Shown here piece after piece: positions 54,016 to 62,400 of a stretch of DNA of 64,000 nt (position 1 is its first letter; every line of letters starts with the position of its first letter). The stretch spans positions 1 to 64,000 of the forward strand of contig JBBDIX010000082.1 in NCBI GenBank assembly GCA_040880235.1, written 5' to 3'. The position numbers and the translations under genes are program-made. Below the pieces are notes generated by a model. It ran no database searches, had not been told where the DNA came from, and was given only the letters and a program-made list of their open reading frames with translations. The DNA comes from JBBDIX01 sp040880235. GTDB taxonomy: Bacteria > Actinomycetota > Nitriliruptoria > Nitriliruptorales > Nitriliruptoraceae.

Positions 54016-55145
54016 TGCCGGTCGAGGACACCCCCGCAGACGCGTTCGACGAACTCGTCGACGACTGGTCGGGTGACACGGCACCCCCCGGCCCCGGTCG
54101 GTTCGTGGCCAGCGGTCCGATCGCGGTCGGCCCTGTCGATCTGTCGACCCAGTACCTCGGGTTCACGCTGCGCAGCCCCGTCGTGGCCTCCGCGAGTCCC
54201 ATGACCGGTGACGTGTCGTCTCTGCGGGCGCTGGACGCCGCCGGGGTGGGCGCGGTCGTGCTGCCGAGCCTGTTCGAGGAGCAGATCTCGGGCGAGGCCG
54301 ACGGGCTGGCTCGCTACCTGACGTCGTCGGCCGGAGCGCACGCGGAGGCACCGGAGGGCTACGTGCCCGATCTGCTCGACGGCTACAACGACGGAGCGGT
54401 GCGCTACCTGCGCCTGGTGCGCGCGGCGAAGGACGCCGTCGGCGTCCCGGTGATCGCGAGCCTGAATGGCACGAGCCGCGGCGGCTGGACGCACTACGCG
54501 TCGATGGTCGCCGAGGCCGGAGCCGACGCCGTCGAGCTCAACGTCTACCGGGTCGCCGCCGACGCGAAGGTCTCCGGCGCCCAGATCGAGACCGAGACGC
54601 TCGAGATGGTGCAGGCAGTCGTCGCTGCTGCCGGGGTCCCCGTCGCCGTCAAGCTGTCACCGTTCTGGTCGTCGCTCGCGCACCTGGCGACCCGGCTCAT
54701 CGACGCCGGAGCGTCGGGTCTGGTGCTGTTCAACCGGTTCTACCAGCCGGACATCGACCTGCAGACCCTGTCGGTCTCTCCCAGTCTGCACCTGTCGGAC
54801 TCCCACGAACTGCGTCTACCCCTGCGCTGGTGCGCGATCCTGCGCGGCCGAATCCACGCCTCGATCGCCGCCACCACCGGGGTGCACACGCCCGACGACG
54901 TGGCCAAGGTCCTGCTCGCGGGCGCCGACGTGGCGATGACCACCTCGGCGCTGCTGCACAACGGACCGGGCCATGCCGGCGTGCTCATCGACGGTCTGAC
55001 GTCGTGGCTCGAGGGGCACGGGTACGGGTCCGTCGAGGAGGCGATCGGTGCCGTCAGCCAGGCGCGGGTGACCGACCCGTCGGCGTTCGAACGAGCGAAC
55101 TACCTGGAGACGATCACCCGCTATGCCGGACTGTTCCGCGCGTAG
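54015..55145 (+). CDS. Dihydroorotate dehydrogenase-like flavoprotein (nifJ partner)
   Basis: 376 residues. TIM-barrel FMN protein of the PyrD/DHOD family. It has LGFTLRSPVVASASPMTGDVSSLRALDAAGVGAVVLPSLFEEQ, VELNVYRVAAD, AVKLSPFWSS and TTSALLHNGPGHAGVLIDGL. The usual DHOD active-site residues are not clearly conserved and the gene is fused into the nifJ operon (ATG 54015 overlaps the nifJ stop, GAGGAGG upstream). Such genes travel with PFOR in many bacteria; they may route electrons or act on another substrate. It is not the pyrimidine enzyme by context. Confidence 0.88.
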   Translation: MPVEDTPADAFDELVDDWSGDTAPPGPGRFVASGPIAVGPVDLSTQYLGFTLRSPVVASASPMTGDVSSLRALDAAGVGAVVLPSLFEEQISGEADGLARYLTSSAGAHAEAPEGYVPDLLDGYNDGAVRYLRLVRAAKDAVGVPVIASLNGTSRGGWTHYASMVAEAGADAVELNVYRVAADAKVSGAQIETETLEMVQAVVAAAGVPVAVKLSPFWSSLAHLATRLIDAGASGLVLFNRFYQPDIDLQTLSVSPSLHLSDSHELRLPLRWCAILRGRIHASIAATTGVHTPDDVAKVLLAGADVAMTTSALLHNGPGHAGVLIDGLTSWLEGHGYGSVEEAIGAVSQARVTDPSAFERANYLETITRYAGLFRA

Positions 55146-55170
55146 GCGACGTGGCGCGCCCCCCGCGACG

Positions 55171-55176
55171 TAGTCT
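55171..55176 (+). promoter_or_regulatory. -10 element TAGTCT upstream of cdd
   Basis: TAGTCT; transcription from about 55183 gives a 39-nt leader with GGAGGG (55210-55215) before GTG 55222. It follows the DHOD-like gene by 26 bp, so cdd-era has a promoter of its own. Confidence 0.4.
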
Positions 55177-55221
55177 GGCCAACAGACACGCGCCTCGTGG
55201 CGCGCGGCCGGAGGGTGCGTC

Positions 55222-55668
55222 GTGAAGGGCGAACAGCGGGCGAGTGGTGCCGGGTACGACGAGGCAGACCTGCTGCGTCGCGCGCGGGAGATCCGCAATC
55301 GGGCGTATGCCCCGTACTCCCAGTTTCGCGTCGGTGCCGTGGTGGTCACCGCCGACGGTCACACGTTCGACGGCGTGAACGTGGAGAACGCCTCGTACCG
55401 GATGACCACGTGCGCGGAACAGGCCGCGCTCGCATCCATGATCGCGGCCGGGGTCCGCAGTCCCGTCGTCGCGGTCGCCGTCGTCGGAGATGGTGCGGAT
55501 CCGTGCACCCCGTGTGGGGCGTGTCGCCAGACCATCTTCGAGTTCGGCCCGCAGGCCACCGTGTACGCGTCCGGCGACGCCGGACGTCCGCTGGTGATCT
55601 CCATCACCGAACTGCTTCCCCACGGGTTCGGTCCGATGCGCCTCGCGCAGGGCCAGTCGTCCGAGTGA
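55222..55668 (+). CDS. cdd: Cytidine deaminase
   Basis: 148 residues. Zinc-dependent deaminase that converts cytidine and deoxycytidine to uridine. The catalytic motifs are GVNVENASYRMTTCAEQAAL (Cys and Glu) and PCTPCGACRQ (two zinc Cys). Length is normal for the homotetrameric form. GTG 55222 has GGAGGG 6 nt upstream. The stop overlaps the GTG of era (GTGA), so both are translated together; cdd and era are adjacent in many Gram-positive genomes. Confidence 0.95.
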   Translation: MKGEQRASGAGYDEADLLRRAREIRNRAYAPYSQFRVGAVVVTADGHTFDGVNVENASYRMTTCAEQAALASMIAAGVRSPVVAVAVVGDGADPCTPCGACRQTIFEFGPQATVYASGDAGRPLVISITELLPHGFGPMRLAQGQSSE

Positions 55669-56624
55669 GCGGCGACGGACTGGACCTCGAACGCATCCTC
55701 GCCGGCCTCGACGAACCGACCGCCGAGGGTCACCGCAGCGGCATGGTGGCATTGTGCGGACGCCCCAACGTGGGCAAGTCGACGCTGGTCAACCGGATCG
55801 TGGGCAGCAAGGTCGCGATCGTGACCGACGTGCCCGGCACCACCCGCAATGCGATTCGCGGGGTGCTCACCCGTGACGACGCGCAGGTGGTGCTCCTCGA
55901 CACTCCCGGACTCGCGAAGCCCTCCACGCTGCTGTCGCGACGCCTCAACGAACTGGTCCGCGACACGTGGTCGGGGGTGGACGTCATCCTGTTCCTGGTG
56001 GACGTCGCCGGCGGGATCGGCACCGGCGACGAGTACCTCGCCAACGAGTTGGCCAGCGTCGACACGCCGGTGATCGCGGTGGCGAACAAGATCGATCGGA
56101 TCTCCGACAAGCAGCGGCTGCTGCCGGCGCTCGCGCGCCTACAGGGGATGTTCGACGCGGATCGCGGTGTCGACGTCGTCCCGGTGTCCGCGGAGACCGG
56201 CGACAACGTCGACCGGCTCGTCGAGGTCGTCGTGTCCCACCTGCCCGAGGGGTCACGACTGTTCCCGACCGGCGAGGTCACCGACCAGCCGGAACGTCGG
56301 ATGGCCGCGGAGATCCTGCGGGAGAAGCTGATCTCCCGGGGACGCGACGAACTTCCGCACTCCATCGCGGTCACCGTCGACGAGGTCGCCCCGGACCCGG
56401 AACGCGACGACCTGCTGCGCATCGAGGCGGTCATCCACGTCGAACGCGACTCGCAGAAGGCCATCGTGATCGGGAAGGGTGGGGCGAACCTGCGCGATGC
56501 CGCCACCGAGGCGCGCCGCGAACTCGAGGTGCTGTTCGGGTCGAAGGTGTTCCTGTCGACCCACGTCACCGTCGCACCGAAGTGGCAGCGCGACGCGAAG
56601 CAGCTCGGACGCCTCGGCTACTGA
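55665..56624 (+). CDS. era: GTPase Era
   Basis: 319 residues. Ribosome-assembly GTPase that binds the 3' end of 16S rRNA. P-loop GRPNVGKST, DTPGL and NKID are in the GTPase domain; the C-terminal KH domain has IVIGKGGANLRDAATEARRELE and KVFLSTHVTVAPKW. GTG 55665 is fixed by the cdd overlap; reading further upstream only translates cdd in another frame. The gene overlaps the convergent 54-residue gene by 7 bp. Confidence 0.95.
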   Translation: MSGDGLDLERILAGLDEPTAEGHRSGMVALCGRPNVGKSTLVNRIVGSKVAIVTDVPGTTRNAIRGVLTRDDAQVVLLDTPGLAKPSTLLSRRLNELVRDTWSGVDVILFLVDVAGGIGTGDEYLANELASVDTPVIAVANKIDRISDKQRLLPALARLQGMFDADRGVDVVPVSAETGDNVDRLVEVVVSHLPEGSRLFPTGEVTDQPERRMAAEILREKLISRGRDELPHSIAVTVDEVAPDPERDDLLRIEAVIHVERDSQKAIVIGKGGANLRDAATEARRELEVLFGSKVFLSTHVTVAPKWQRDAKQLGRLGY

Positions 56625-56782
56625 CCCGAGCCGTCGGCTGCATCTCCTGCAGCGTCGTCGCCCGTGGGTTCTCCGTCGGGTTCGTCCGCGGGCCGCGCAG
56701 TGTCGTCATTGATCGCGTCGAGCACGTCGTCCACCGACAGACCCACGCGCGGCAGGCCGTAGTACGTGTCGCGGTCGGACAT
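56618..56782 (-). CDS. Small hypothetical protein (54 residues)
   Basis: MSDRDTYYGLPRVGLSVDDVLDA followed by an acidic Asp/Glu/Gly/Ala tail. The start ATG 56782 is supported by a strong GGGAGGGAG about 5 nt upstream. A TTGACC lies about 40 bp further up (56823-56818) and could be a -35. No family is recognised. It ends inside era and is divergent from the Xre-like gene 88 bp away. A short acidic protein of this kind could be an inhibitor or regulator, but nothing shows that. Confidence 0.55.
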   Translation of the reverse strand: MSDRDTYYGLPRVGLSVDDVLDAINDDTARPADEPDGEPTGDDAAGDAADGSGQ

Positions 56783-56827
56783 GGATCTCCCTCCCGGACG
56801 GGCCGTCCAGCGGCGCAGGTCAACGAT

Positions 56828-56849
56828 ACGTGTATGGCCGGTTCGTGTG
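56828..56849. promoter_or_regulatory. Site A: GTGTATG-CCGG-CGTGT motif upstream of the Xre-like gene
   Basis: The sequence GTGTATGGCCGG, two bases, then CGTGT lies 21-40 bp before ATG 56871. The same pattern, with one base fewer in each spacer, recurs on the opposite strand at 57368-57397. The sites flank the small regulator gene. Confidence 0.5.
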
Positions 56850-56870
56850 CCGATCGGCAACGCTTCGCGC

Positions 56871-57224
56871 ATGAGATTTCGCGCGGAGGAGATCGAGGCG
56901 TTCGCGGTACGTCTGGCTGGCGCTCGTGCCGAGGCCGGCCTGCCGCGCCGCGAGCTGGTCGAACGCGTCGAGGGGATCTCCGAGCCCCAGCAGGTCTACA
57001 ACTACGAGAAGGCGCGTCGCGCGCCCGAGCGCATCGAGGTCATCCTCGGGCTCGAGTCGGCGCTCGGACTCGAACGCGGGACCCTGTGTCGCCTGCTGGG
57101 ATTCGCGCCGCTGGACGGTCGCGCACCGATCCCGACCGTCGAGGACGCGATCGCGGTCGATCCCTTGCTCACTCGGGAGGCCCGGGAGCAGTTGCTCGGG
57201 GCGTACCGCCGTCTTCGTCGATGA
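56871..57224 (+). CDS. Xre-like helix-turn-helix protein
   Basis: 117 residues. An HTH core of the lambda-repressor type: ARAEAGLPRRELVERVEGISEPQQVYNYEKARRAPERIEVILGLESALGLERGTL. A short C-terminal helix follows. No ligand domain. ATG 56871 is the family-consistent start; it lacks a good ribosome-binding site, and a longer reading (from 56766) has none either. The 3' end overlaps a convergent 56-residue gene by 56 bp, and matched sites lie upstream of both. The likely role is local regulation. Confidence 0.7.
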   Translation: MRFRAEEIEAFAVRLAGARAEAGLPRRELVERVEGISEPQQVYNYEKARRAPERIEVILGLESALGLERGTLCRLLGFAPLDGRAPIPTVEDAIAVDPLLTREAREQLLGAYRRLRR

Positions 57225-57339
57225 TCGGCTCCGCGGCACCGACGACGATCCTCAGCAGGGTGTCGACCTGACGCTGCCAGTCGAGAAGCGACTCCATGTC
57301 CCGTTCGAGTGCTGCGAGACGTTCCTCCAACGTCGCCAT
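57169..57339 (-). CDS. Small coiled-coil protein (56 residues)
   Basis: MATLEERLAALERDMESLLDWQRQ forms a clear heptad pattern (about 35 residues), followed by VDTLLRIVVGAAEPIIDEDG and a Pro-rich tail. ATG 57339 follows AGGA by 7 nt. Its 3' half is antisense to the Xre-like gene's end. The 30-bp inverted repeat at 57368-57397 lies just upstream. No family is recognised; a coiled-coil partner of the HTH protein is possible but not shown. Confidence 0.55.
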   Translation of the reverse strand: MATLEERLAALERDMESLLDWQRQVDTLLRIVVGAAEPIIDEDGGTPRATAPGPPE

Positions 57340-57367
57340 CGCCCGTCCTGTCCCGTGTGCCACACCC

Positions 57368-57397
57368 CTACACGGCCGGCATACACCGGTCGTGTAG
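57368..57397. promoter_or_regulatory. Site B: 30-bp inverted repeat upstream of the coiled-coil gene
   Basis: Arms CTACACGGCCGG (57368-57379) and CCGGTCGTGTAG (57386-57397) match at 11 of 12 positions, with a 6-bp spacer CATACA. Read on the minus strand it contains the same GTGTATG-CCGG-CGTGT pattern as site A. A -10-like TACAGT lies beside it on the minus strand (57413-57408). Confidence 0.6.
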
Positions 57398-57484
57398 TCG
57401 CGAGGTCACTGTAACGCCCGTTGCGTGCCCTCGTCGGGGTGGCGCGTGTGACGGTGTGGACCATGACGCCTGCCGTCGCCAGGG

Positions 57485-57513
57485 TTGACAGGCGGGGACG
57501 TCACGTTCAGGAT
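57485..57513 (+). promoter_or_regulatory. Sigma70-type promoter of the SerA-like gene
   Basis: TTGACA (57485-57490), 17-bp spacer, CAGGAT (57508-57513). Transcription from about 57520 gives a leader of about 70 nt with GGGGAGG before GTG 57590. It is the best -35/-10 pair in the window. Confidence 0.55.
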
Positions 57514-57589
57514 GCGCTCCCGTGCCGGTCGGCGGGACCGACGGGGCCGCCAGCGGTTCCGCCAGCACCGGTACGCGAAAGGGGAGGCC

Positions 57590-58573
57590 GTGCGCGTAGT
57601 GGTCGCTGACGCATTCCCTCAGGACCACGTCGCCCGGCTCGAACGCGCAGGCCACGAGGTCAGCCACGTGCCGGGACGCACGGCGGATGAACTCGCCGCC
57701 GATCCGGGGGACGTCGAAGTGCTCGTCGTGAGGTCCACCCGGGTGAGCGCGGACGTGTTCGATCGGGCCCCTTCGCTGCGGTGGGTGATCCGGGCAGGTG
57801 CAGGGACCGACACCATCGACGTCGTGGCCGCGAACCGACACGGCGTCCCGGTGTCGAACGTTCCGGGACGCAACTCGGTGGCCGTGGCCGAACTGACGTT
57901 CGCACTGCTCCTTGCGATCGATCGGGACATCCCCGAACAGGTCGCCGACCTGCGAGCGGGACGGTGGCGTAAGGCGCAGCACCAGGGAGCGACCGGCATT
58001 TCCGGACGACAGGTCGGGATCGTGGGTCTCGGGGACATCGGGCTCGCGTTCGCGCAGCGCGCCCGGGCGTTCGGCTGCGACCTGTTCGCGCTGGCCCGCG
58101 ACGATCGGCCGCAGCACGTGCTCGACCGCATCGAGGAGCTGGAGATCGTCCTGTTCGATGATCTGCACGAGCTCGCCCGGACCTGCGACGTGCTCAGCTT
58201 CCACATCCCGATGTCCGACGACACCCGGGGCCTCATCGGTCGTCCCCTGCTCGACCACGTCCGCGAGGGGGCGATCCTGCTGAACACGTCGCGAGGTGAC
58301 CTCGTCGATGAACGGGCCCTGCTCGAGGCGCTCGACGAGAAGCAGTTGCGCGTGGGACTCGACGTCTATCCTCACGAACCAGCGGCTGGTGAGGCGACCT
58401 TCGACTCGCCGCTGGCACGGCATCCCCACGTGGTGGGTACCCACCACGTGGGTGCCTCGACGCAGCAGGCCCAGCAGGCGGTTGCCGACGGAGTGGTCGA
58501 CATGCTCGAGGCGTTCGGGCGCGGCGAGGTCCGCCACTGCGTCAACCCCGACGCCACCCAGGCCACCGGTTGA
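57590..58573 (+). CDS. D-3-phosphoglycerate dehydrogenase-like D-isomer-specific dehydrogenase
   Basis: 327 residues. NAD-binding IVGLGDIGLAFAQRARAF; catalytic LLNTSRGDLVDERALLEAL (Arg), LDVYPHEP (Glu region) and VGTHHVGASTQQAQ (His). It resembles SerA without the C-terminal regulatory domains. Paired with a DUF1015 gene (TTGA overlap), an arrangement found in several phyla with serine-pathway genes. Start: GTG 57590; SD spacing is short, GTG 57599 is an alternative. The reading open from 57485 is upstream of the predicted transcription start. Confidence 0.85.
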   Translation: MRVVVADAFPQDHVARLERAGHEVSHVPGRTADELAADPGDVEVLVVRSTRVSADVFDRAPSLRWVIRAGAGTDTIDVVAANRHGVPVSNVPGRNSVAVAELTFALLLAIDRDIPEQVADLRAGRWRKAQHQGATGISGRQVGIVGLGDIGLAFAQRARAFGCDLFALARDDRPQHVLDRIEELEIVLFDDLHELARTCDVLSFHIPMSDDTRGLIGRPLLDHVREGAILLNTSRGDLVDERALLEALDEKQLRVGLDVYPHEPAAGEATFDSPLARHPHVVGTHHVGASTQQAQQAVADGVVDMLEAFGRGEVRHCVNPDATQATG

Positions 58574-59679
58574 ACGCTCGCCGGGAATCCTTCTCGATCT
58601 CGCCCCTCGACCTGCACGTGGTGTCCGGCGACGGCGTCGATCTCTCGGACGTGCTGCTGGCCGAGGAGTCCGGCGGTGCCGAGGCAGGGCGCCGGGCAGG
58701 GGCCGCGGTCCGAGCACTCGTCGACGCAGGCGCCCTTCGTCCGGTCGGCCGCGCGTTGGCCGTGCACGAACTCGTCGCCGGCGACCTGCGCCAGTGGGGG
58801 ATCGTGGCGGGGGTGTCGGTGCGTGACGTCGTGCAGGGACGGGTGCGACTCCACGAACAGACTCGTAGCGACCGGGAGCAGGCGCTGTCGGACTTCCTCG
58901 AGGCCGCGGGGCTCGACACGGCGCCGGTCGTGCTCGCGCACCGCGACCTGTCGGGTCTCGATGCGCAGATCGCCGCGGTTGCCGGACGCACGGCCGACCT
59001 CGAGCTGACCACGGCGGATGGTGTCGACCACCGGGTGTGGATCGTGAACGGCGCAGACATCGCCCCGTTCGTCGAGACCCTCGGGGTGCTGGAGGGTCTC
59101 ACCGTGCTCGACGGCCACCACCGGGTCGCGGCGGCCGTGCGACGGGGAGACCCCGAGGCGCTGCTCATGGCGGAACTGGTCGCCGACCACTGGGTGAACG
59201 TGCGGTCGCTGGATCGCCGGATCACGTTGGGGGACCTGTCCGTCCCGGAACTCCTCGCGCGCCTGTCCGACGTCGGGGTGCTCACCGAGGTGGGCGACGC
59301 CGAGGTCGTCCGGCCCGAGGGTGCCCACGAGATCCTGGTGCACGCCGGGGGTCGCTGGCAGCGGCTCGCGTTCACGGAGGTGAACGACGACCCGGTGGGG
59401 GGCCTGCCACCCGTCCTGTTGCAGGCGCGCGTGCTCGGGCCTGTGCTGGGTGTCGACGACCCGCGGACCGACCCCCGCATCGAGCACCTGCCGGGGATCG
59501 TGCCGCTGTCCGACCTCGCACGCGCTGACGACGACGGCCACGCCACGTTCGTGCCTCGCGCGCTGACCATGGCGGAGATCCACGCCGTCGCGCGCTCTGA
59601 CCGGGTCCTGCCGCCCAAGTCCACCTGGGTGGAGCCCAAGCCCGGGCCGGGCGTGCTCGTGCACCTGCGCACCGAGTGA
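58570..59679 (+). CDS. DUF1015 family protein
   Basis: 369 residues. The DUF1015 signature is LDGHHRVAAAVRRG, preceded by VWIVNG, and the C-terminus PPKSTWVEPKPGPGVL fits the family pattern. Function is unknown; the family is often next to serA/serC, suggesting a link to phosphoserine metabolism. TTG 58570 overlaps the previous stop (TTGA), which makes it the most likely start even though TTG is rare. A 139-bp spacer with a promoter follows. Confidence 0.82.
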   Translation: MNARRESFSISPLDLHVVSGDGVDLSDVLLAEESGGAEAGRRAGAAVRALVDAGALRPVGRALAVHELVAGDLRQWGIVAGVSVRDVVQGRVRLHEQTRSDREQALSDFLEAAGLDTAPVVLAHRDLSGLDAQIAAVAGRTADLELTTADGVDHRVWIVNGADIAPFVETLGVLEGLTVLDGHHRVAAAVRRGDPEALLMAELVADHWVNVRSLDRRITLGDLSVPELLARLSDVGVLTEVGDAEVVRPEGAHEILVHAGGRWQRLAFTEVNDDPVGGLPPVLLQARVLGPVLGVDDPRTDPRIEHLPGIVPLSDLARADDDGHATFVPRALTMAEIHAVARSDRVLPPKSTWVEPKPGPGVLVHLRTE

Positions 59680-59699
59680 CCTCGGTCGCCACCGGATCC

Positions 59700-59764
59700 T
59701 TGACCAGAACCGCTCGCGCTGGCAGAATGTTGCGTGACACGCGGGGCGTTGTGTAGGTCGCAAC
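59700..59764 (+). promoter_or_regulatory. Promoter and inverted repeat before the one-carbon operon
   Basis: -35 TTGACC (59700-59705), 17-bp spacer, -10 CAGAAT (59723-59728). A 6-bp inverted repeat GTTGCG/CGCAAC (59729-59734, 59759-59764) spans the predicted start, with an inner ACAC/GTGT pair. It could be an operator over the start site or a leader hairpin. Confidence 0.45.
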
Positions 59765-59818
59765 AAGGACGCGTGGTGGTGACGCACGAGTGCGTCGTCG
59801 AGAACGGACGTTGCGGTG

Positions 59819-60661
59819 ATGCCGATGACACTGACGCCGCTGCTGAGCTCCCTGGAGCAGGCCCGGTTCGAGATCATCCCCGTGAAGGGTGTCGACGAGC
59901 AGATCGACCACCTGCCGCCCGGCGCGGTCGTCACCGTGACGGCGTCGCCGACGAAGGGGCTCGACCCGACGCTCGAACTTGCACGAGAACTCGTCGCTCG
60001 AGGCCATCGGGTCGTGCCGCACCTGTCGGCCCGGCTGGTGCAATCGCGCGACCACCTCGCCGCGGTCCTTGCCGACCTCGAGGCACGAGGGATCATCGAG
60101 GTGTTCGTCCCGGCCGGCGACATCGAACAGCCGCTGGGGCCCTACGAGGGGGCGGCCGACCTGCTCGAGGACATGACCCTGCTGGGGCACCGCCTCGAAC
60201 ACGTCGGCATCACCGGATACCCGGAACGACACGCGTTCATCCCGGACCAGACCACCATCGACGCGATGACACGCAAGGCGCCCCACGCGACGCACATCGT
60301 GTCCCAGATCTGTTACGACCCGGCTGTGGTCCGCGGCTGGATCACGGCCGTACGGGACCGGGGCGTCGGGTTGCCGCTCTTCCTCGGGGTCCCGGGGGTC
60401 ATCGACCGGGCGCGGCTGCTGCGGGTGTCCATGCGGGTCGGCCTCGGTGACTCCGTGCGCTTCCTGCGCAAGCAGCACGAGGTCGCCGGCCGCATGCTCA
60501 CCGGCTACCAGCCGGACGAGCTCATCCACGCGCTCGAGGACCTGGTGGGCCACCCCGAGGTGCGGGTTGCCGGCTGGCACCTGTTCACGTTCAACGAGGT
60601 CGAGCGCACCGAACTGTGGCGGCAGGAACTCATGGCCCGCCTGCGACGGCGCGCAGGCTGA
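59819..60661 (+). CDS. metF: Methylenetetrahydrofolate reductase-like protein
   Basis: 280 residues, the length of MetF. Flavoprotein TIM-barrel that reduces 5,10-methylene-THF to 5-methyl-THF. Seen: VTVTASPTKGLDPTLELARELVARGHRVVPHLSARLV, GHRLEHVGITGYPERHAF, THIVSQICYDP, GVPGVIDRARL. The family match is good but the N-terminal Glu region is divergent, so a MetF-related enzyme with another one-carbon role is possible. ATG 59819 (GTG 59816 and ATG 59825 also in frame). fhs follows after 41 bp. Confidence 0.82.
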   Translation: MPMTLTPLLSSLEQARFEIIPVKGVDEQIDHLPPGAVVTVTASPTKGLDPTLELARELVARGHRVVPHLSARLVQSRDHLAAVLADLEARGIIEVFVPAGDIEQPLGPYEGAADLLEDMTLLGHRLEHVGITGYPERHAFIPDQTTIDAMTRKAPHATHIVSQICYDPAVVRGWITAVRDRGVGLPLFLGVPGVIDRARLLRVSMRVGLGDSVRFLRKQHEVAGRMLTGYQPDELIHALEDLVGHPEVRVAGWHLFTFNEVERTELWRQELMARLRRRAG

Positions 60662-60702
60662 GCCGCCTTCGAGCAACGTCTCGCTGACCCTGAGGAGTGG
60701 AC

Positions 60703-62400
60703 ATGGCCTTCCCGAGTGACCTGGAGATCGCGCGCGGCGCGGCGCTCAAGCCGCTCGACGAGGTCGCGGCCTCGATCGGCATCGGCTCGCACCTGCTCGA
60801 GCCCTACGGCGAACATGTCGCCAAGATCCGGCTCGACGCCATCGCCGAGCTGGCCGATCGACCGCGCGCGAAGTACGTGCTGGTGTCCGCGGTGACCCCG
60901 ACGCCGCTGGGCGAGGGCAAGACCACCACGACCGTGGGGCTCGGTCAGGCGTTTCGCCACCTGGGTCGCACGGCCACGGTCGCGATCCGCCAGCCGTCCA
61001 TGGGCCCGACGTTCGGCATCAAGGGCGGCGCGGCCGGCGGCGGATACAGCCAGGTCGTCCCGATGGAGATCCTCAACCTGCACCTGACCGGGGACATGCA
61101 TGCGGTGACCGCCGCGCACAACCTGCTGTCCGCGATGGTCGACAACCACGTGTACCAGGGTCGTGGGGTGCAGATCGATCCACACACCATCACCTGGCGT
61201 CGAGTGCTCGACGTGAACGACCGGTCGCTGCGCAACATCGTCTCGGGCCTGGGGGGACGAGCCGACGGCACCCCGCGTGAGACCGGGTTCGACATCACGG
61301 CCGCGTCCGAGGTCATGGCTGTGCTCGCGCTGTCGACGTCACTGAAGGACATGCGCGAACGCATGGGACGCATCGTGATCGGCACCAGCACGTCGGGTGA
61401 ACCCGTCACCGCGGAGGAGATCGGCGCGGCGGGCGCCATGACCGTCATCATGCGCGACGCCATCAAGCCGAACCTCATGCAGACCCTCGAACAGACCCCG
61501 GTGCTGGTGCACGCGGGACCGTTCGGCAACATCGCGCACGGCAACTCGTCGATCGTCGCCGACCAGATCGGGATCCACGGAGGGGACTACCTGGTGACCG
61601 AGGCCGGCTTCGGTGCCGACATGGGCGCAGAGCGGTTCTTCAACATCAAGTGCCGCACGTCGGGGCTCACCCCCGATGCGGCCGTGCTGGTCACCACGGT
61701 GCGCGCACTCAAGGCCCACTCTGGTCGTCACCGCATCGTCGCCGGTCAGCCCCTGCCCGACGCCCTCCTCGCCGAGAACCCCGACGACGTCGCCGCCGGC
61801 GCGTCGAACCTGCGTCGCCAGGTCGAGAACATCCGCATCCACGGGGTGTCGCCGGTGGTGGCGATCAACGCCTTCCCGAGCGACTTCGACTCGGAACACC
61901 GGGTGATCGCGGAGATCGCCGAGGAACTGGGGGCACGCGTCGCCGTGAGCACCCACTTCGCCGACGGAGGGCGAGGTGCGGCCGAACTCGCCGAGGCGGT
62001 CGCAGAGGCCGCCGAGGAGCCGTCGAACTTCGCGGTGCTCTACCCGTCGGACGCCAGCCTGCGGGAGAAGATCGAGACGCTGGCCACGCGCGTCTACGGT
62101 GCCGACGGTGTCGACTACTCGCCGGCGGCGGCGCGCCAGCTCGACGCCCACGAGGCCAACGGGTTCGGAGACCTGCCGGTGTGCATCGCCAAGACCCATC
62201 TGTCCATCTCGTCGGACCCGTCACTGATGGGTGCGCCGACGGGCTGGCGGCTTCCCGTGCGTGAGGCACGCGCATCGGTCGGGGCCGGGTTCATCTATCT
62301 GCTCAGTGGGGACATGCGCACCATGCCCGGTCTGTCTTCGGCGCCCGCCGCAGGGAGGATCGACATCGACGACGCCGGTGAGATCGTCGGCCTGTCCTGA
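60703..62400 (+). CDS. fhs: Formate-tetrahydrofolate ligase
   Basis: 565 residues, normal. ATP-dependent ligation of formate to tetrahydrofolate, giving 10-formyl-THF. Seen: the P-loop TPTPLGEGKTTTTVGLGQAF, GPTFGIKGGAAGGGYSQVVPMEI, FNIKCRTSGL, the ATP segment SNLRRQVENIRIHGVSPVVAINAFPSD, and a tail ending MRTMPGLSSAPAAGRIDID. ATG 60703 has GAGGAG 5 nt upstream; GTG 60697 is inside that ribosome-binding site. It overlaps folC (TGATG). Confidence 0.97.
   Translation: MAFPSDLEIARGAALKPLDEVAASIGIGSHLLEPYGEHVAKIRLDAIAELADRPRAKYVLVSAVTPTPLGEGKTTTTVGLGQAFRHLGRTATVAIRQPSMGPTFGIKGGAAGGGYSQVVPMEILNLHLTGDMHAVTAAHNLLSAMVDNHVYQGRGVQIDPHTITWRRVLDVNDRSLRNIVSGLGGRADGTPRETGFDITAASEVMAVLALSTSLKDMRERMGRIVIGTSTSGEPVTAEEIGAAGAMTVIMRDAIKPNLMQTLEQTPVLVHAGPFGNIAHGNSSIVADQIGIHGGDYLVTEAGFGADMGAERFFNIKCRTSGLTPDAAVLVTTVRALKAHSGRHRIVAGQPLPDALLAENPDDVAAGASNLRRQVENIRIHGVSPVVAINAFPSDFDSEHRVIAEIAEELGARVAVSTHFADGGRGAAELAEAVAEAAEEPSNFAVLYPSDASLREKIETLATRVYGADGVDYSPAAARQLDAHEANGFGDLPVCIAKTHLSISSDPSLMGAPTGWRLPVREARASVGAGFIYLLSGDMRTMPGLSSAPAAGRIDIDDAGEIVGLS

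Noticed and set aside
56766..56870. Longer start for the Xre-like protein
   Set aside because: The extra 35 residues are Arg-rich and cross the divergent promoter and site A.
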